A stretch of DNA of 64,000 nucleotides from Paroedura picta (GCF_049243985.1 NC_135377.1:75782941-75846940); one strand, 5' to 3'; counted from the first letter of the stretch, positions 22,358 through 33,691 are shown. Notes: generated by a model not told the origin, from the letters alone. Numbers and translations: made by a program.

Positions 22358-25081
22358 ACACTTCCAATATGAACCTGCGTACTTTCCCCAAATTGCTCTA
22401 ATGGAAAACACTGGTTGTCGGATAAGATGGTCCCCTCAACTAGATGATTCGGTAAAAAGAATGTTAGTCTCGGACAACTTAAAGGAACTGCGCAAGAAGC
22501 TTCTTGTGCCCAGTTCTTGCCAGAACCTTCTTTCCTTGTATGTTGAACTCACTGACAAGTTGAAGCCTGTCCTAACCAAAAAAAACATCCCACATAGTCC
22601 GACAACGGGCCATTTTGGCAAACCTTGGTTCGATAAAGACTGCATCAAATCAAAGAAAGATCTAACAGCCGCTTACAAACGGTATAATGAAAACGGAGCT
22701 GGGTCTTTGAATAACAAGCCTTTACAAATTTTAAATCTTAAGAAAAAGTATAAAAATCTAATAGCTCGTAAGAAGAAAAAATACAGTCTTGAGCTCTGGC
22801 AGTCCTTAATACAGTCTGTAAAAAATAAGAACACCACTCTCTTTTGGAAACTGACCTCAGGGGTGAAGTCAAGTGGCAGAATGACTACTGACCTATGCAT
22901 CCCCCCACAAAAGTGGGTCACTTACTTTCAAAACCTTTATAACGATTCTTCAGAAATGAACCAACCAGGCACATTGGAGGGGCTTCCTGAGTGGCCTCCA
23001 GTCACTCAAAATGAAGTAAAATCACTTATTAATCAGTTAAAGGGAGGCAAGGCCCCGGGGCTGGATGGGATCCCCCCTGAACTTCTAAAGAATAATGAGG
23101 AATGGTGGAGCCCAATATTAGCAACTCTTTTTACATCTATTAATTCCTCAGGTCATATTCCCAGTAGTTGGCTGACAGCAGTGGTTGTACCTTTATATAA
23201 GACTGGCAAACGAAGTGACCCAGCAAACTATCGCCCTATCAGCTTATTGAGTATTCCCAGCAAATTATATGCCAAACACCTACTAGAGAAACTCTCGAGT
23301 TGGAGCGAGCAGGAAGGGCTGATAGGGTCCGAACAAGCTGGCTTCAGAGAAGGTGCCTCCACTATCGATCACTGCTTGACTATCCAACACCTAGCAGAAA
23401 AATACACCTCTGCAAAATCTGCTCTCTACGCTGTATTTGTTGATTTTAAAGCGGCCTTTGATTCCATCTCTAGATCTCGCCTCTGGAAGAAATTGGAGAA
23501 CTCCTCTATTGACCGACGGCTTCTTGCCCTTATTAAATTATTATACCAGGGTACAACAATAAGGGTCAGATGCAGTAACCAAGGCCACCTTACCAATCCC
23601 ATTAATGTTACTAAAGGAGTTAGACAAGGCTGCATCTTAGCTCCTACTTTGTTTAATATTTACATTAATGGTATAATTAACTCATTCCAGGACAAGGAAT
23701 TTCATCCTCCTAGTTTAGCCCATCGTCCAATTCCAATTCTCCTTTATGCTGATGACGTAGTTTTACTTTCCAGAACTGCAGTAGGACTCAAAAGAATGCT
23801 AAGGAGGCTTAGCAGTTACTGTAAAGAAGAACAACTACAAGTAAACTACAAAAAAACAAAGGTCATGATTTTCGGCAAGAGGACCAAACCAAAAATTTGG
23901 AAACTAGACAACTATAAAATTGAAGAAGTCCACAGATTCAAGTACCTGGGAATTGTATTACAATCTTCATGTGCTAGGACTGCGCACTGTCAATATGCTG
24001 CTGAGCAAGCCCAAAGATCGGCTAACAACATTCTCAAATTCTATCGAACCAAGGGGAAATACTTTGTACCAGCTGCCCTAGAGCTCTACAAAGCCAAGAC
24101 ACTTTCTCAGCTGCTTTATGGCTCCTTTTCAGGAACCCCAACATCTAGTGTTATGTTACTGGAAAGGGTGCAGTCAGTATTTCTAAGGAAGATCATCCAG
24201 CTCCCTAAGTGCGTATCAAATGCTAGAGTGAGATTGGAAACAGGTATGCAAAGTGTGGAAGATAAGATCTAGGTGTCATCGATCCTATATTGGCTGAAGC
24301 TAACCTATGACCCAAAGCGATTGTCTGCTTTGATCTTAAGAGACAACTTTCAGCCAATCTGGCTAAAAACTGTGAAATGCAAATTATCACAGCTTGGCTT
24401 TATGGAACAACAGCTAGCCTTCATACAGCAAGATCAAGCTAAATCCATAATTAAACAAAGGGTCAAGGACATCAGTCGGCAAAGGGATCTAGCCAAAACA
24501 CCAGAATTTCTGTGTCCAGATAGGATCCGATACACGCTTGTTCCAGCTCCATACCTGTCAGACCTAGAACTTATCACCCATAGAAGGGCCTTCGCCCAAG
24601 CAAGATGCTCAGCTCTACCCACTGCCGTGCTGGAGGGGCGTTACCAAAAGAAACCCCTTGCTCAGAGACTCTGTCCTTGTGCCAGCGGATGGATAGAGTC
24701 AGATGAACATGTGCTTCTGTTCTGCCCCATTTATGACACTATCAGACGCACCTTTATCCAGCCAATTTTGAACACTTACCTGAGATCTTCCACAAAGGAG
24801 AAAATCAAGGTACTGCTTCAAGACGAAGATAAGCAAATAACTCTCTGCACAGCTAAATTTTGCACCGCCGCCATGAAATTGCGTACTCGGTATATGGATC
24901 AAAAAATTCTCTCTGATCCAACCTTATAAACTGGTAACTTAAAGTATGTTTTAAATACTGACTATGATGTCAGATTTTTAAGATTTTTATAGTATTGGCA
25001 GTTTTCCTGCTTTTTGTATTGTCTTAGTTTTAACTGCATGTATTTGGGTTTTGGTCTGAATGACCGTGAATAAAATACACT
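22358..25081 (+). mobile_element. Vingi/I-like LINE, 2.7-kb copy with nearly open ORF
   Basis: It is flanked by a perfect 10-bp duplication, CATGCTCGCA, at 22348-22357 and 25082-25091. It is 5'-truncated, so no endonuclease domain is present. The 3' end is GACCGTGAATAAAATACACT without a long poly(A). It is the best preserved copy of the family found in five other places in this window. Confidence 0.85.
22401..24929 (+). pseudogene. LINE reverse transcriptase ORF, open except for one stop
   Basis: One frame runs from about 22401 to 24929 and is interrupted only by a TAG at 24270-24272. It encodes a basic N-terminal linker (KPWFDKDCIKSKKDLTAAYK) and RT blocks ANYRPISLLSIPSKLYAK, AVFVDFKAAFDSISRSRLWK, GVRQGCILAPTLFNIYING and the active site ILLYADDVVLLSR (near 23740-23775). 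A thumb region follows, then a C-terminal Cys-His motif C-x-C-x9-H-x4-C (CPCASGWIESDEHVLLFC). No RNase H and no PD..D endonuclease is visible after the Cys-His motif, which argues against R2/R4 clades. The function would be target-primed reverse transcription. Placement in the Vingi/Ingi group is my inference. Confidence 0.75.
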
Positions 25082-25191
25082 CATGCTCGCATGCACATGT
25101 GCATGCTGCCCGTGTGCATTTGCACAACAACCCTGCCACCGCCACAGTTGGGGTCGCCAGCTCAGAACGGCTGAGAACCCAACCTCCAGGG

Positions 25192-25639
25192 AAGGGACTG
25201 TCCAGTTGCTGAACATGCTGCTCGGAGAGCAGACTCAGCAGAATGAACGCTTTGGCTACCTTTCCATTGGCAGTCCTATGAAAGGTGATTCTACCACTAC
25301 CTCTTGGCCAACAGCATCACCAATGGAGCAAGGAAATGGTCAGTGTTCCTGAGCTTGTGTTGGTCAGATACCTATGACCTTACACAATATCCCTTCCAGA
25401 TGACGTGGACAACATGGAATTGGGTGAGATATTCCCGTCCCTGTAGGAAAACTGTAACCCCCATCCAGGAGGGATTACCTGCCACCATGTGATTCTGTGA
25501 AGGTTCAAGGGGGTGGCTGGTGACTGTGGATGAGCAAGAGGGTTGTGAGTGTCCTGCATCGTGCAGGAGGTTGGACTAGATGACCCAGGAGGTCCCTTCC
25601 AACTCTGTTATTCTATGATTCTATGTGTTCTTCCAGTGG
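25192..25639 (+). mobile_element. Unassigned stretch ending in a CR1 3' tail
   Basis: The first 300 bp are not recognised. From about 25495 to 25625 the sequence is a CR1-type 3' UTR (GGTTGGACTAGATGACCCAG, then TTCTATGATTCTATG). Confidence 0.6.
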
Positions 25640-26240
25640 GTACAACAGGAGGGTGAGTCCATTGTTGCTCTCACAGCCGCTCTTTGCAACCTCACTCAAG
25701 ATTGCCACTTCTCAAATCTTGAGGAGACACTTTGGAACCATTTAACCTGTGGCCTCTGGGATGAGGCCATCAACAGGGACTCCTCAGGGAAAAGGGGCTG
25801 ACCTTCAAAGATGCTCCGGAGGAAGCCACCAATGCAGAGATAAATCCCAAGGGAGCGAACCCCCCCCCCCGCGAAATCCTCCACTCTGGATGCTGCGGAG
25901 CGGTCTTGGCACCGCGAGAAGGGGCTTTGCCTGGGATGCGGAGGCCAGGGGCACTTCCTCGCCAACTGTCCATCTAAGAAGGATCAGCTGCAAGAAAGAA
26001 GTCTGTGAGGACGCCCAGGCCAGAGATGGCCTGGCAGGAAGCCCGGGATGGCACCTGGGACAGGAGGGGTATTTCAACCCTGGCAACGGGGGGACATTTG
26101 GGCGGGAAGGATGCATTGATAATTGCTTGCTTGACGTGTATCGATTAGATTCGACTACAGACGTCGGAGTGTTCAGATCTACTTCCAATAAAGCTTTCTA
26201 TTAATCCAGAAGCCTAGTTGTGAGTCTGTTTGCCTTTGAC
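25640..26240 (+). mobile_element. Ty3-like gag fossil followed by an LTR-like end
   Basis: The plus strand shows gag-type sequence with a CCHC zinc knuckle (CLGCGGQGHFLANC) at about 25927-25970. Some 100 bp later there is LTR-like sequence containing AATAAAGC near 26189. The element is broken, with most of pol missing. Old relative to the element at 43324. Confidence 0.6.
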
Positions 26241-26724
26241 AATCTTCTTGTTTGAAGTATAAAGATACACTCAAAGGTTTATCACTGTGGTTATTACAGG
26301 TCTGTTAGAAGAGGTCTGTCAACTTGTGTTTTGTTGAATGGCTGCTGAGCATACAGGATTTTGAAATGCTAAAGCAGCAACAAGTAAGATCCATACTAAC
26401 AAAGATTATACTAGGCATGTGTGCTAACCAAAAAAACCTGAACCGCATCAGCTTCAGAAAAGCCCCTTCGGTTGTTTCGGAGAACTCTGAAGCTTCAGAG
26501 GTCTCTGAAGTGCATCTGTTAAGTCTGGCAGATGGGCACACTGTCTTCTACAACCAGTGGAACCCTTCAATAGTCTAGGCTTGGGCCAAAGCCAGACACT
26601 GTTAAAGTCTGCTAGGCCAGGGCAGACTCCATCTTAAGAGCTTGCTCATAGCCACAGGTTCAGACAGAATGGGAGCCTCTGCCTGACACATGTATTGCTC
26701 TCCTCCTTCTCCCCATCCCATTGT
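26241..26724. other. Unassigned sequence
   Basis: No gene or repeat was recognised. A short Ser/Glu-rich direct repeat lies near 26480-26510. Confidence 0.35.
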
Positions 26725-26985
26725 ATTGCTGATTCAGACTCAGACTCAGAAAACCTTTATTGGCATACACAATCACAATCCAAGGAAACAAAATGGATTA
26801 GACAAGACTATGCTTCCGCACTAGCAAACATAAGTGGTTTATTTGGAACATGCTTCCAAGGGCATCGGCTACCCTGGCAACTTTAATGGGATCCTTTTCT
26901 GAAAGCATTAATTTAATGATGAGGGATTTAGAGTTGACTTTGGAATTTAAATCCATCAGCATTTGGAGGACCTGGGAGAAGGAGA
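26725..26985 (-). mobile_element. Vingi/I-like LINE 3' tail, reverse orientation
   Basis: AAACCTTTATTGGCATACAC at 26750 is the reverse complement of the tail motif TGCCAATAAAGG seen at 5812. The remainder is diverged. Confidence 0.5.
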
Positions 26986-26989
26986 GTGT

Positions 26990-27950
26990 TATCTCAGGAA
27001 CTAACTCAGGAGTTGACTGCCAGCTCCGCCCACTGCAGAGTAGGCCTTTGTGCTATAAAAGGCTTTTGTTTGTCAGAGGCATGTGCCAAAGGCACACACA
27101 ATACTAAAAGAACCAAAGAACTCTTGGGTTCTGGATCAAACCAGAAGTCTCTAAGGAGTCATAGGGCAAGAGCTAAAGGACTATTGCCTGTAGGCTCATT
27201 GCTGAAGGATCAAGCCAAAGGATTGAGTGAAGTGTAGGATTGTTTGAAACAATTTCAGATGAATCAAAGTGGCAAGAAGACTGAAGAACCTCAGGTAGTG
27301 ACATGTACCATGTGCGGAATGTATGTCTTCTTACCTTGGTGGGACAGTTTTTACAAATGCAGCAAGTGTAAATTAGTGGCTCTGCTAGAACATTTACGCA
27401 CTGGGAACTTCATTGCCCCAGCTTCCATGCAGGAACACTAATTGGAGGAGCAAGAAATGCTAAACATAACAAAAAAGGCTTCTTTAGTTATATTTCAAGC
27501 AAAGTATAGGGACACCATAGGACCACTGTGAGGACAAGAAAGTGAAATTATAATAGATGATGAAGAGAGGGCTGAACTGCTTAATTCCTATTTCCCCTCA
27601 GTCTTCTCTTGTGAGGGAAATAGTGATCAATGTGGCAAAAACATAACATAGCACGGGGGACAGGAATGGTGGCCTAGGATCACTGTTGGAACAGTCCACA
27701 AACACCTAGTTTCTTTAAATGAAACAAAGTCTTCTGGGCCAGATGAACTGCATCCAAGGGTACTAAAAGAACTTGCAGATGTCATCTCTGAACCTCCGTC
27801 CATTATTTTTGACACTTCTTGGAAAACAGGTGAGGTGCCAGACGATTGGAGAGGGGGGCAAATGTTGTCCCCATCTTCAAGAAAGAGAAAAAGGAGGATC
27901 CAGGTAATTATTGACCCATCACCTTGACATCTGTAGCTGGCAATATTTTG
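26990..27950 (+). mobile_element. CR1 LINE 5' region, ORF1 start, and part of ORF2
   Basis: The 5' part (about 26990-27258) has a TATAAAA box at 27054-27060 and a leader. ORF1 starts at 27259. From 27460 the sequence jumps to ORF2 linker and RT material ([20 protein letters not shown]), so an internal deletion removed the end of ORF1 and the endonuclease. The copy continues at 29449 after the L1-type insertion. Confidence 0.8.
27259..27441 (+). CDS. CR1 ORF1 N-terminal zinc-ribbon fragment
   Basis: A 60-codon frame whose core is CTMCGMYVFLPWWDSFYKC followed by SKCK: two C-x2-C knuckles about 18 residues apart, as expected for the zinc-binding domain of CR1 ORF1 proteins. In this family ORF1 binds nucleic acid and can carry an esterase domain further along. 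Here the frame stops at 27441 and the esterase part is absent. The first in-frame ATG, in AGATGAATC, was taken as the start. Confidence 0.65.
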   Translation: MNQSGKKTEEPQVVTCTMCGMYVFLPWWDSFYKCSKCKLVALLEHLRTGNFIAPASMQEH

Positions 27951-29431
27951 TTTTTTTTTATTTTATTTTTATTGTATATAAAGCGCTTACAAAGGTAGAA
28001 AGAAAGAGAAAAAGAAACAACCAGCTGAGAGAGTAATTGTTGATACATGTAAAAGTATAGTCTGTTATTATCTTAAAGAAGAAGAAAAAAACATATTCAG
28101 TTCCCATTGCATGTTAGTCCTAATCTAAAAGTTACTGTTGTCTTTCTTAGCCAAGTAATTGTTAATACTTATAGGGATACAATCTATTATTATCCCAAAT
28201 AATATATAGTCAGTTCCCATCGTATATTGGCCCTAACCTAAAGGTTGCTGCGGCCTTTCCTAAGAGAGACCAAGTAATTGCTCCACTGTTCATCACATTC
28301 TTCAGGTGGTCGCAAAAGGTGGAATTGTGCTCTTTTCCATGATGTATCTGCTGGCAGGTCTTGAAGTATTTGTGCTTCTTCCTTGTTGTCAGGTCACACA
28401 AAGATATCTCTTGATTGCTTCCTGCGTATGGTCGCCTTTGAGTAGACTCTGTATATTTTGTCAATCCGAATCTCTTCCTCCTCTAAGTAGTCTTCCAGGC
28501 TTTTGGTGCTTTCCTTCCTTAAATCTGTTTTTCCCAAATTCTTCCAAGATGCTTTTGATTTTTATGTTCCTAGCTCTCTCCCACTCCTGTTGATTAACTT
28601 CCAGACATTGAATTCTCGTTTGGTGTATTGCTGGCTGAGTTGTGTTTTCATCGGCTGTTTTTTTCAAGATTCTGTCTGAGAGCTCTTTCTTGGTGTCTTG
28701 GATTTCCTTTTCAAGCTTTTTGACTGCTTTCAGTATCTCTGAGTTCCCTTTGCATAACAAATGAAGGAACTGTGCCTTAGTTAATTTTTCTATAGTTCTA
28801 AGCGGCCACAGATTATAAGCAGAAAGTCTCACGAGGTCTCGCGGGAGTTCGGGCGATCAAAAATTATCAGTTTGTCAATCTCCATGTCAAGTCAGTGTCC
28901 CCCACTGAACTCTCTCCAATAAATCTTTAAGCTTTCTCTTTTATTTAAGCTCTTTCTTTGTTTGTTTAACGAGTGTATTTAGCTGGCTTGCCTCCCATCC
29001 GAAGAAAGGATTCCCTTGTAAATTGGTTAGGAGAGGGGAGGGGGGCTGGTGCCTGGCTCCAAAGAATAAGAAAGCAGACAGAAAACTCACAGTCTTTACA
29101 CCACCGACCTTCCCAGACTTCAGCTCCTGTCAGTCTGGTGAGAGATAATCTGTGAAGAATGCAGGATCAGCTGGTCGTTTCAAGCTTAGAAAGTTGTTTA
29201 CGACAAGGACGCCATCGTGACCTTGAGCACAGGCAGCGGAGATCCGGAGAACTCAGTCTCCGCTGATCTAGTAGGACCCTCAGGATGCCGTTCCTGGTTC
29301 CTGGGGTGAGCGGCGAGCAAGATTTGCGTATCTGTTAAGGTCTGCCAGGTGCATTTGCTCCTGACCCACTGTTTGGCTCAAGAGCTCGTCACGGACCGAG
29401 CTAGCACGGCGCCATCTTCAGTCGTTCTTTC
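27951..29431 (-). mobile_element. L1-type element with ORF1 only (half-L1-like), 1481 bp
   Basis: It is flanked by a perfect 17-bp duplication, TAGCTGGCAATATTTTG, at 27934-27950 and 29432-29448, and inserted in CR1. On the minus strand it begins GAAAGAACGACTGAAGATGG. AAGATGGCGCCGTG, a YY1-type site at 29403-29416, sits at the position typical of L1 promoters. A leader of about 0.6 kb is followed by an ORF1-like frame and a short 3' UTR, ending in AATAAAAATAAAATAAA and an A-run. There is no trace of ORF2. The long duplication and A-tail show L1-type retrotransposition. Confidence 0.82.
28240..28832 (-). pseudogene. L1 ORF1-like coiled-coil protein, broken
   Basis: A frame of 123 codons (28832-28461) contains a heptad-rich segment (EILKAVKKLEKEIQDTKKEL). 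Beyond a frameshift near 28460-28490, similarity to the L1 ORF1 RNA-binding part can be read (RDIFV and then AQILQ-like sequence, 28380-28430), ending by about 28240. L1 ORF1 proteins are trimeric RNA chaperones with a coiled coil, an RRM and a C-terminal domain. Here only a shortened form is present. Confidence 0.55.
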
Positions 29432-29448
29432 TAGCTGGCAATATTTTG

Positions 29449-30120
29449 GAACAAATAATCAAACACTTGGTCCTTGAGCAGCTGGAACTGAGAGCTGTGA
29501 TTTCTAAGTCTCAGCACGGATTTCGCAAGAACAAGTGATGCACCAAGCTTATCTCTTTTTTCGAGAAAGTGACTACCTTGCTGGATCAGGGGAATGCTGT
29601 GGACATAGTTTATCTGGATTTCAGTAAAGCTTTTGATAAGTTTCCATATGATATTCTTGTTCACAAGTTGATAAAATGCAGAATGGATCCTAATTCTGTC
29701 AGGTGGATCAATAACTGGTTGACAAATCGTACCCAGAGGGTACTTCTTAATGGTTCAGGATCTTTTTGGAAAAGAGTGACAAGTGGAGTACCCCAAAGAT
29801 CTGTCCTGGGGCCTGTGTTGTCTAATTTATTTATAAAGGATATAGATGAGGGATTAGAGGGGATAATTATTAAATTTGCAGACGATACTAAACTGGGACA
29901 GGTAGCAAACACAACTGAAGACAGCAACAGAATACCAGATGATCCTGATAGGTTCGAGAAGTGGGCTAAACAGAGTAAAATGAAGTTCAATAGGGACAAA
30001 TGTAAAGTTCTGCATTTAGGTAGGAAAAACCAAATACACCAATATAGGTTGGGGGAGACTTTTCTTGGCAGTAGCAAGTATGAAAAGAATCTAGGAGTCT
30101 TAGTAGACAACACATTATTG
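29449..30120 (+). mobile_element. CR1 LINE, RT region (continuation of 26990 copy)
   Basis: It resumes at GGAACAAATAATC after the L1-type insertion and encodes [38 protein letters not shown] and [16 protein letters not shown], ending in NRDKCKVLHLGRKNQ. It is open for 180 codons at 29569-30108 but was disabled upstream by a stop near 29537. Confidence 0.87.
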
Positions 30121-30622
30121 TGGTATTATTATGGGGGCCTGCTGTAGACCACCAAGCCAGTCATTTATAAAGTCATTTATACACAATTTTAAAAAAAGGG
30201 GGAAACAGTGGTCATGGGTGACTTCAATTACCCAGATATCTGTTGAAAGACTAACTCTGCTAAAAATGCAAACTCCATTAAATTCTTGTCTTGCTGAAAG
30301 CTTCATTTCCCAGAATGTAGAGAGGAGAACCAGGGGCTATGCTATTTTACACTTGATTCCCATCAATAGGGAAGAATTGGTAGATGAGGTGAAAGTAGTG
30401 GGCACACTTGGTAGCAGTGACCATGTGCTTTTGAAATTTTCAATTGTGGGAAAGAGAAAAACTTTATGTAGTCGTACATATAGACTGGACTTCAAGAAAG
30501 CTGATTTTCACAGACTTAAAGTAATGTTGCGTAGAGTCCTGTGGTCAGAAAGATGAGGGAGTAGAGGGGATACTTATTAAATTTGCAGATGATACTAAAC
30601 TGGGAGGGGTAGCAATCACAAC
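30121..30622 (+). mobile_element. CR1 LINE fragments, endonuclease region then RT piece
   Basis: 30121-30555 encodes an endonuclease-type segment (a VMGDFNYPDIC-like stretch near 30212-30243, then INREELVDEVKVVGTLGSSD). 30556-30622 jumps to the [13 protein letters not shown] block. The order is wrong for one element, so rearrangement or separate insertions are involved. Confidence 0.75.
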
Positions 30623-30995
30623 TTATTTATTTGTTTGTTTGTTTGTTTTTCGATTTCTTCCCCACCACTCCCTGGCCTCCTGGTGGCGGGTTACAGCATC
30701 TTATAAAATCCCCATTAAAACACCCATTAACAGATACTAAAAAAACCCCAACATAGCGGAAACCCTCACTACTAGTAGGGTGGAGAAGGAGGTCTGATGA
30801 TATACTACTCAAACCCCGGGGGGGGCGTTGGTCTACCTCGCCAGCCACAGCCCCAGCCTCAACCATAGACCTGGCGGAAGAGCTCCATCTTGCAGCCACC
30901 CACATTCTCCCCCAGAACCATTCGTCGGATGTTTGGAAGCAGTGAATGGTTTGAACAGAGTCTCCTGAAACTCAACACCTCCAAGATGGAGGTCC
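30623..30995 (-). mobile_element. L2-like LINE 3' UTR, reverse orientation
   Basis: It starts with the reversed tail (TTTATTTGTTTGTTTGTTTG), then CCTGGCCTCCTGGTGGCGGG, and continues through reversed L2 3' coding-end sequence to about 30995. Confidence 0.65.
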
Positions 30996-32360
30996 TGTGG
31001 TTTGTAACCCCTCCCAGTTTAGTATCATCTGCAAATTTGATAAGCATGTCCTCTAATCCCTCATCCAAATCCTTTATAAATAAATTGAACAACACAGGCC
31101 CCAGGACAGATCCTTGGGGTACTCCACTTGTCACTCTTTTCCAAGAAGATGCTGAACCATTAAGAAGTACCTTCTGGGTACGATTTGTCAACCAGTTATT
31201 GATCCACCTGACAGAATTAGGATCCATACCACATTTTATCAACTTGTGAACAAGAATATCATGTGGAACCTTATCAAAAGCTTTACTGAAATCCAGATAA
31301 ACTATGTCCATGGCATTCCCTTGATCCCGCAAGGTAGTCACATTCTCTAAAAAAGAGATAAGAAGAAGAGTTGGTTCTTATATGCAGCTTTTCTCTACCC
31401 GAAGGAGTCTCAAAGCGGCTTACAGTCGCCTTCCCATTCCTCTCCCCACAACAGACACCCTGTGGGGTGGGTGAGGCTGAGAGAGCGCTGATATCATTGC
31501 TCGGTCAGAACAGTTTTATCAGTGCCATGGCGAGCCCAAGGTCACCCTGCTGGTTGCATGTGGGGGAGTGCAGAATCGAACCCAACATGCCAGATTAGAA
31601 GTCCGCACTCCTAACCACTACACCAAACTGGCTCTCTGACATGGTTGGCCCAACATGACTTGTTCTTGAGAAACCCATGCTGAGTCTTAGAAATCTCAGC
31701 TCCCAGCTGCTCAAGGACTGAGTGTTTGATTATTTGTTCCAAAATTTTGCCAGCTAGATGTCAAGGTGACAGGTCGATAATTACCCGGATCCTCTGTTTT
31801 CCCCTTCTTGAAGATGTGGACAACATTTGCCTGCCTTTGATTGTCTTGCAAAACCTGACTTGTTTTACAAGAGTTGTCAAAAATAATGGACAGAGGTTCA
31901 GAGATGTCATCTGCAAGTTCTTTTAGTACCATTGGATGCAGTTCATCTGGCCCAGAAAACTTTCTTTCATTTAAAGAAACTAGGTGTTTGTGGACTATTC
32001 CAACAGTGATCCTAGGCCACTATTCCCGTCCCCCGTGTTGTGTCACATTTTTGTCACATAGATCACTATTTCCCTCACAAGAGAAGAACGAGGAGAAACA
32101 GGAGTTAATCAGTTCAGCCTAGTCTTCATAATCTGTTATAATTTCACTTTCTTGTCCTCGCAGTGGTCCTATGGTGTCCCTATTCTTTTTCTTGCTTGAA
32201 ATATAACTAAAGAATCCTTTTTTGTTATGTTTAGCATTTCTTGCTAGCGTAATGTTTAGCATTCCTTGCTAGCCTTCTTCTTCTTCTAACATTCTTTAGA
32301 AAAGAGATACAGTTTAGTCTGACATAATTTATTCCTGAGAAAGCCGTGCTGACTCTTATT
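30996..32360 (-). mobile_element. CR1 LINE in reverse orientation, split by a SINE
   Basis: The minus strand encodes [40 protein letters not shown] and [12 protein letters not shown] at 31341-30999. Beyond the SINE (31364-31640) it encodes ISEPLSIIFDNSCKTSQVL and [19 protein letters not shown] (31932-31711), then linker to about 32360. It is the same subfamily as 29449-30120 but in the opposite orientation. Confidence 0.87.
31364..31640 (-). mobile_element. tRNA-derived CORE-like SINE
   Basis: Same family as 19613-19886. On the minus strand it has tRNA-like boxes at the right end (AGAGCCAGTTTGGTGTAGTG), a MIR-like core and a (TTCTTCTTA)-type tail at the left. It interrupts a reverse CR1. Confidence 0.85.
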
Positions 32361-32729
32361 AATTACATCCATCCACTCTTCCTAAGCAAAAGATCTTGAT
32401 AGCAACAATAAGCAATAGTCAGTACAGAACAGATATAGGGTTCTCTCCATAAGGGAGGGGCACAAAGGCATTTTGGCAGGAGAGCGAGGGGGCACCTAAG
32501 GTGCCAGGGTTCACAGGATTGCCAGATGGCCGGAATCTAATCTATACAATTACAGCTTTGTTGAGACTAGGCTGTCTAAGCAAGGTCACGAAAGGGAGAT
32601 TGATAAAGCAACGGAAGAAAACTCCCGCTGGGAAAGAAGGGGAGTCTTGGAGCCTGAGGACAGATTTACAGGTTTACAACCCTCGACTTTGCCAGCCTTC
32701 AAGAAACGAAACTGAACGGGCATGAATCG
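32361..32729. other. Unassigned sequence
   Basis: Probably internal to the adjacent Ty3 fossil or its flank. Nothing definite was recognised. Confidence 0.3.
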
Positions 32730-33440
32730 AAGTTCATGACAACCATGCTGTGTCACGCTCCTGAACAGGACACATCGCATTCTGGTCCTGACATTCCTAT
32801 TCTGGAGTATGTGAATTCCTATTCTGGAGCCCACTATGAGGTCAAGCAAATCTTAGACTTCAGGATGCACTGACATCGGAAGGAATTTCCCATGGGGGAA
32901 AAGGAGTGGGTAGATGCTGCTAATGTTCTAGCACCCAGGCTTGTCCTCTCAGCCTACCCCCTAAAACCTTCCCCGTTACCTACTGGGGACAGGATGTCAT
33001 AATCCAGTTGTTTTTGCCATTATTTACTGATGTTTAGGATATCAGAATCCTGTTGTTTCAACCATTATTTAGTGATTTTCATGTAGCTAGGAATGTAGAG
33101 TATCACCCATGTAGGAGCTTGTCTCCTTTGCTTTGGCTTATGGCCCTTGATGATATTTCCTGCATTTCCACCCCTCCCTTCTTTCTCATCCTAGGAAACC
33201 CATCTGCTCCTTCCCCCCACCCCTCTTCGAGCCAAATTCTCTTTCTGAGTGTTAAGGCTGTTTGATGTTCTCCGGCTTTTGCTGGATTCCTATGAGAGGG
33301 GGAACAGGGTGTGAGATATATGTGAAGACCTGATCCTTGGCCTCAGTTTCAGCAATGTCTTGATGAGAGTGCTTTCTTGCTTAATAAATGAAATCTTTTG
33401 CTACATGTCAAGAAATTGTTTTTCTGGGCAATTGAAGATC
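32730..33440 (+). mobile_element. Ty3 chromovirus fossil: chromodomain end and LTR-like sequence
   Basis: At 32830-32945 the translation resembles a retroelement chromodomain (YEVKQILDFRM, FPMGEKEW, VDAANVLAPRLV). An LTR-like stretch beginning TGTCATAATCC follows at about 32994, with AATAAATG near 33381. The right end is not sharp. The element is broken and old. Only the 3' portion is present. Confidence 0.6.
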
Positions 33441-33691
33441 CTCACAGTATTTCACTCTTGAGAAACGCCCAAACTTCATGGCCTTCCATCTCCTTAAATT
33501 TTTCTGAATGTGGGATTGTACCCAAAACAATTTTACGTTTGTTAAAATTTGATCTCCTGACATCCAACTTGTATGTGTGACTTGTATGTGTGACTGTATG
33601 CAGATTTTCTCTTCGCCAAGATCATAAAGTCCAAAATCACATGGTCTCTACTACCAATAGCCCCTGCAACATTTACATTGTCAGCCAGTTT

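Larger units (their letters stand above)
22040..25183. mobile_element. hAT-like element split by a LINE
   Basis: The left end is CAGTGGTTCTCAACA at 22040, and the right end near 25169-25183 is a degraded mirror (CTGAGAACCCAAC). The flanks CTCAGGGG (22032-22039) and CTCCAGGG (25184-25191) are a possible diverged 8-bp duplication. The left arm (22040-22357) is GC-rich with a small (GGCGGCA)n run at 22190-22230. Both arms carry related ATGCTC/CACATG repeats. The LINE at 22358-25081 lies inside. Confidence 0.65.

Noticed and set aside
22401-24929. Reverse transcriptase as a retron or other defence-type RT
   Set aside because: The domain order, 10-bp target duplication and relatives in the window show a LINE.
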